Assembly (NCBI GenBank): GCA_902489955.1
Contig: CABUBY010000005.1
Location: 1-32,803 of the forward strand
DNA: 32,803 bases
Direction: 5' to 3'
Origin: an uncultured Collinsella sp.
Lineage (GTDB): Bacteria; Actinomycetota; Coriobacteriia; Coriobacteriales; Coriobacteriaceae
Shown: in pieces, positions 30,076 through 32,803 of the stretch
Numbering within the stretch: the stretch's first letter is position 1
Layout of the letters: the number at the start of each line of letters is the position of its first letter
The notes under the pieces: model-generated
Seen by the model: the letters and a program-made list of their open reading frames with translations, nothing else
Database searches by the model: none
Told to the model about the DNA's origin: nothing
Program-made: the position numbers and the translations under genes

Positions 30076-30112
30076 AACCTACCAAAATAAACCTGTCCCT
30101 TTTTGGCAGGTT
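30076..30112 (-). repeat. REP-like hairpin with GGGACAGGTT core at the rph stop
   Basis: The arms at 30076-30087 and 30101-30112 pair over 12 bp with one mismatch around a GGGACAGGTTTA core (minus strand). The right arm includes two bases of the rph TAA stop. It shares its core with 22420-22452. The rest of the 140-bp rdgB-rph gap shows no gene. Confidence 0.7.
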
Positions 30113-30836
30113 AGGCGATGGCTTGGCGCTGAAGCTCGATGAGCTCGGCGACACCCTTGTCGCCCAGGTCAAGCAGGGCGTTGAGGCGTTTGCGGTCGAA
30201 GGGCGCCTGCTCGCCGGTGCCCTGGAGCTCGATCATCTCACCGGTATCGGTGGCGACGAGGTTCATGTCGACCTCGGCATGACTGTCCTCGGAATAATCG
30301 AGGTCAAGCAGCGTATTGCCGTCGACAACGCCCATGGAGATGGCAGCCACCTGACCGATAAGCGGGATGCGCTCGATCTTGCCCGCCTCGACCCACATGG
30401 CGAGGGCGTCGTGCAGTGCCACCCAGGCGCCGGTGATGCTCGCTGTACGCGTGCCGCCATCGGCCTGAATTACATCGCAGTCGACGGTGACGGTGTACTC
30501 GCCGAGCGCCTTCATGTTGACGACGGTACGCAGGCTGCGGCCAATGAGGCGCTCGATCTCCATGGAGCGACCCTTGCGGTTGGCGTGCTCGCGCTTGCAG
30601 CGCTTGCCGGTCGACGCCGGCAGCATGGCGTATTCCGCGGTCACCCAGCCGGCCTTAGCTCCCTTTCGCCAGCCCGGCACGCCCTCCTCGATAGTGGCGG
30701 CGCACAGCACGCGCGTGTCACCGAACTCGGCCAAACACGAGCCGTGGGCGTGCTTCATGACGCCGCGAGTAAGCTTGATGGGGCGCAGCTCATCGGCGGC
30801 GCGGCCGTTGGCGCGGTTGACCTGCATATACTCCAT
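30111..30836 (-). CDS. rph: Ribonuclease PH
   Basis: This 241-residue phosphorolytic exoribonuclease trims tRNA 3' ends. GRAADELRPIKLTRG is the N-terminal signature. FGDTRVLCAATIEEG, YAMLPASTGKR, IERLIGRSLR and VDCDVIQADGGTRTASITGA follow in order, as in the family, and LDLDYSEDSHAEVDMN carries the acidic metal-site residues. The length equals the usual ~240. The AAGGAT before ATG 30836 supports this start. It follows murI by 54 bp. Confidence 0.95.
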   Translation of the reverse strand: MEYMQVNRANGRAADELRPIKLTRGVMKHAHGSCLAEFGDTRVLCAATIEEGVPGWRKGAKAGWVTAEYAMLPASTGKRCKREHANRKGRSMEIERLIGRSLRTVVNMKALGEYTVTVDCDVIQADGGTRTASITGAWVALHDALAMWVEAGKIERIPLIGQVAAISMGVVDGNTLLDLDYSEDSHAEVDMNLVATDTGEMIELQGTGEQAPFDRKRLNALLDLGDKGVAELIELQRQAIA

Positions 30837-30890
30837 AGAAATATCCTTTCGGCAAAAGATGTGGCGAAGGCTTTGGCGGCTGCCTTACAT

Positions 30891-31775
30891 CTATTTCAGT
30901 TCATCGATATCGATATGTTCGATGCTCTTGAGCGGCTGACCAAAGATAAAGCTGCCCGCCACCGCAAACTCGGCAATGTTATCGGCCGTCGTGGCAAAAC
31001 GATGCTGTGGTTCGGCGGCATCGCCCGCCAGCTGCTCGCGGCGCGTGAGGATATCGGTCAGCTCGCGTGTGGTCTCCTCGGCGGAACTCACGACGCGCAC
31101 CCCAGGCCCCAGCGCATGGCGGATAGGTCCCACCAACAGCGGGAAATGCGTACAGCCGAGCACCACGGTATCGATACCGTGGTCGCGCAGCGGCTCAACC
31201 GTGGCACCCACCAGCGCACGCACGGCAGGCGTATCGAAGATGTCCTCGTTCTCAAGCCACTGTTCCTGCAGATGTGCACCCGAGGCGAGCTCGTGTTCGA
31301 CAACCTCGACAAAGCTCGAGGCAGGACAGCCGTATACATCGACGCCGGCATCCAGGTCCTGAATGGCGCGCGTGTAGGCGCCCGAGCGAATGGTGAGGTT
31401 GGTGGCGAGCACGCCCACGCGACGCGAGCGGGTGCTGTTGATCGCCGCACGGGCACCCGGCGCGATCACACCGATGACGGGAACGTCGAGCACCTGCTGG
31501 GCCAGACGCAAGGCCGCAGCGGTCGCCGTGTTGCAAGCGATGACCATAATCTTGACGTCGTGCTTCGAAAGCCAACGACCCGCCTGCAACGCAAACGAGC
31601 GCACCTCATCCTCGGTACGCGTGCCGTAGGGACAGCGCTTGGTGTCGCCAAAGTAGTAGACGGACTCGTGCGGAAGTGCCGTTGCGATCGCGCGCGCGAC
31701 CGTCAAGCCGCCCAGGCCCGAGTCGAACACGCCGATCGGACGCGTGTCCCCGGCCATATTATCGATATCGGACAT
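30891..31775 (-). CDS. murI: Glutamate racemase
   Basis: The protein has 294 residues from ATG 31775, with GTGAGG just upstream; a TTG further up adds 12 residues. It converts L-Glu to D-Glu for peptidoglycan synthesis. IGVFDSGLGGLTVARA holds the first acid. YYFGDTKRCPYGTR is a family motif, VIACNTATAAAL holds the first catalytic Cys, and VVLGCTHFPLL the second Cys and His. The order HAD-murI-rph-rdgB-dtd suggests one operon. The C-terminus beyond ~260 is less conserved. Confidence 0.95.
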   Translation of the reverse strand: MSDIDNMAGDTRPIGVFDSGLGGLTVARAIATALPHESVYYFGDTKRCPYGTRTEDEVRSFALQAGRWLSKHDVKIMVIACNTATAAALRLAQQVLDVPVIGVIAPGARAAINSTRSRRVGVLATNLTIRSGAYTRAIQDLDAGVDVYGCPASSFVEVVEHELASGAHLQEQWLENEDIFDTPAVRALVGATVEPLRDHGIDTVVLGCTHFPLLVGPIRHALGPGVRVVSSAEETTRELTDILTRREQLAGDAAEPQHRFATTADNIAEFAVAGSFIFGQPLKSIEHIDIDELK

Positions 31776-31826
31776 TACCTCACCAGATTCTCTCTCGAAA
31801 AATGCGACCAATCGTGATGCGTCGCG

Positions 31827-32738
31827 CTACGAACGGGCTGCGACCAGCAGCTCGGCCGTTGCCACCCAACCGTCGACAATCTTGCCGCGCGTAATATAGG
31901 CATTGTCGCAGGCGTCCAAGAACTCCGGGGCACCGGCGCTCGTCAGACCGTTCTCGACCAGGCAGAACATGCCAACATGGTCGGCCATGTAGAAGTCGGA
32001 CTCGGAGTCGCCGAGCGCAAGCGTCTCCTCGCGCTCGATCCCCAGGTGCTCGCAGAAGCGCGCAATGGCAACGCCTTTGTTAAGACCCGCCGGATTGATG
32101 TTGAAGGCGCGACCGTCCTCGACGCGATTAAGCTCGAGCGTCGTCGGCTTGGACAGGTGAGTCAGATGGCCGTTGCAAGCCCAGACCAGACCGCAGGCGG
32201 CCTCGTCCAGGATGGCCTGGACCTCATCGTCGGGCACATCGCCGCGCATGCCGACGGTGACCTCACGGTACTTGTAGCCGGTCGACATGTCGTTGTGGTA
32301 CTCGATCTTGTGCGGCCAGCGGGCAAGGATCTTCTCGCACACGCCGGTCTGCTCGATCACTTGGTGCGGAGTAAGGCCGCAGGCGGGGTCGTAAGGCATG
32401 TCGCCGGTCAGATACTCCCAATCGTTGGCTTTGAGGTCGTACATGACCAGGCCGCCCATCTCACCAATGTAGGAGTTGAGGCCGAGCACGCGCGCGTCCT
32501 CGTGGATCATGGTACGGTTGCGGCCCGAGGTGGGAACCACCTGAATACCAGCGCGAGCGAGCGCCACGACGGCCTCGACGAGTTTGGTCGAGGGGTTGCC
32601 GTCGTTGTCGCGCAGCACACACGAGCCGGGCGCGAGCATCGTGGCATCCAGGTCGGTAAAGACGTACTTGACCTTAGCCAAGCGCTCGCGCATCTCGCCC
32701 GAAAGCTCGGCAACGGTCGGCAGGGTGTTGTGGGACAT
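31827..32738 (-). CDS. HAD-superfamily phosphatase, Cof-like
   Basis: The protein has 303 residues when started at ATG 32738, with CGGAG five bases upstream; an upstream ATG at 32780 lacks an SD. It has the Cof-type HAD hydrolase pattern: FTDLDATML (nucleophile Asp and acid Asp), VVPTSGRNR (motif II), NKGVAIARF with the conserved Lys (motif III), and LALGDSESDFYMA (motif IV). A mobile C2 cap lies between about residues 90 and 215. Cof enzymes act on sugar phosphates or related metabolites; the substrate cannot be told. It is probably the first gene of the run into murI. Only 65 bp lie upstream of it in the window. Confidence 0.85.
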   Translation of the reverse strand: MSHNTLPTVAELSGEMRERLAKVKYVFTDLDATMLAPGSCVLRDNDGNPSTKLVEAVVALARAGIQVVPTSGRNRTMIHEDARVLGLNSYIGEMGGLVMYDLKANDWEYLTGDMPYDPACGLTPHQVIEQTGVCEKILARWPHKIEYHNDMSTGYKYREVTVGMRGDVPDDEVQAILDEAACGLVWACNGHLTHLSKPTTLELNRVEDGRAFNINPAGLNKGVAIARFCEHLGIEREETLALGDSESDFYMADHVGMFCLVENGLTSAGAPEFLDACDNAYITRGKIVDGWVATAELLVAARS

Positions 32739-32803
32739 GGTTACTCCGTTTACGTAGAAGGGTTTGGACTTGGACGGCATGTTTTGATTGAGGGAACACG
32801 CTT

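Overview
The window is a chromosomal segment of about 60% G+C, nearly all of it coded on the minus strand. Gene content, gene order and protein style point to a Coriobacteriia member, most likely Collinsella (Actinomycetota). This placement comes from recognising the families, not from a database search. Supporting signs are the MEP isoprenoid genes (ispD, ispE, ispF), disA next to ispD-ispF-cysS-rlmB-NYN in a Bacillus-like order, a LysRS carrying an extra C-terminal tRNA-binding domain, a giant two-module acyl-CoA dehydratase activase, and many small intergenic palindromes.

Layout. Bases 1-660 carry no convincing gene. They hold a field of palindromes, including three ~57-nt hairpins at an exact 80-bp period, followed by tRNA-Thr(UGU) with its promoter and terminator. 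Next is a HipA-like kinase fused to an N-terminal HTH, preceded by a perfect 22-bp inverted repeat (963-2303, +). A minus-strand housekeeping run follows: disA, ispD, ispF, cysS, rlmB and a NYN RNase (7848 down to 2331). cysS appears to have lost its stop codon where a ~100-bp palindrome sits at its 3' end. Divergent from disA is mntP, behind a yybP-ykoY (manganese) riboswitch. A hipBA pair (8894-10630, +) follows, with operator-like repeats that overlap the mntP terminator. Then come pepD (-), a PIN/RelB-like toxin-antitoxin pair (-) and clpC (-).

From 16.2 to 21.3 kb a TetR regulator and a 1479-residue activase form an operon, with a perfect 21-bp palindrome at its promoter. A DUF2798-like membrane protein and a ThrE-type Ser/Thr exporter follow, with REP-like palindromes around them. 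The right third is housekeeping on the minus strand: lysS, greA, tatA, tRNA-Pro(CGG), ispE, veg, dtd, rdgB, rph, murI and a HAD phosphatase.

Functional themes are MEP isoprenoid synthesis, tRNA charging and proofreading, RNA processing, c-di-AMP signalling, proteostasis, manganese export and three toxin-antitoxin-like loci in the first 13.3 kb. The least explained material is the set of palindromic elements. Several start at, or immediately after, the stop codons of minus-strand genes (lysS, dtd, thrE, rph, and cysS where the stop is gone). One pair shows compensatory stem changes.
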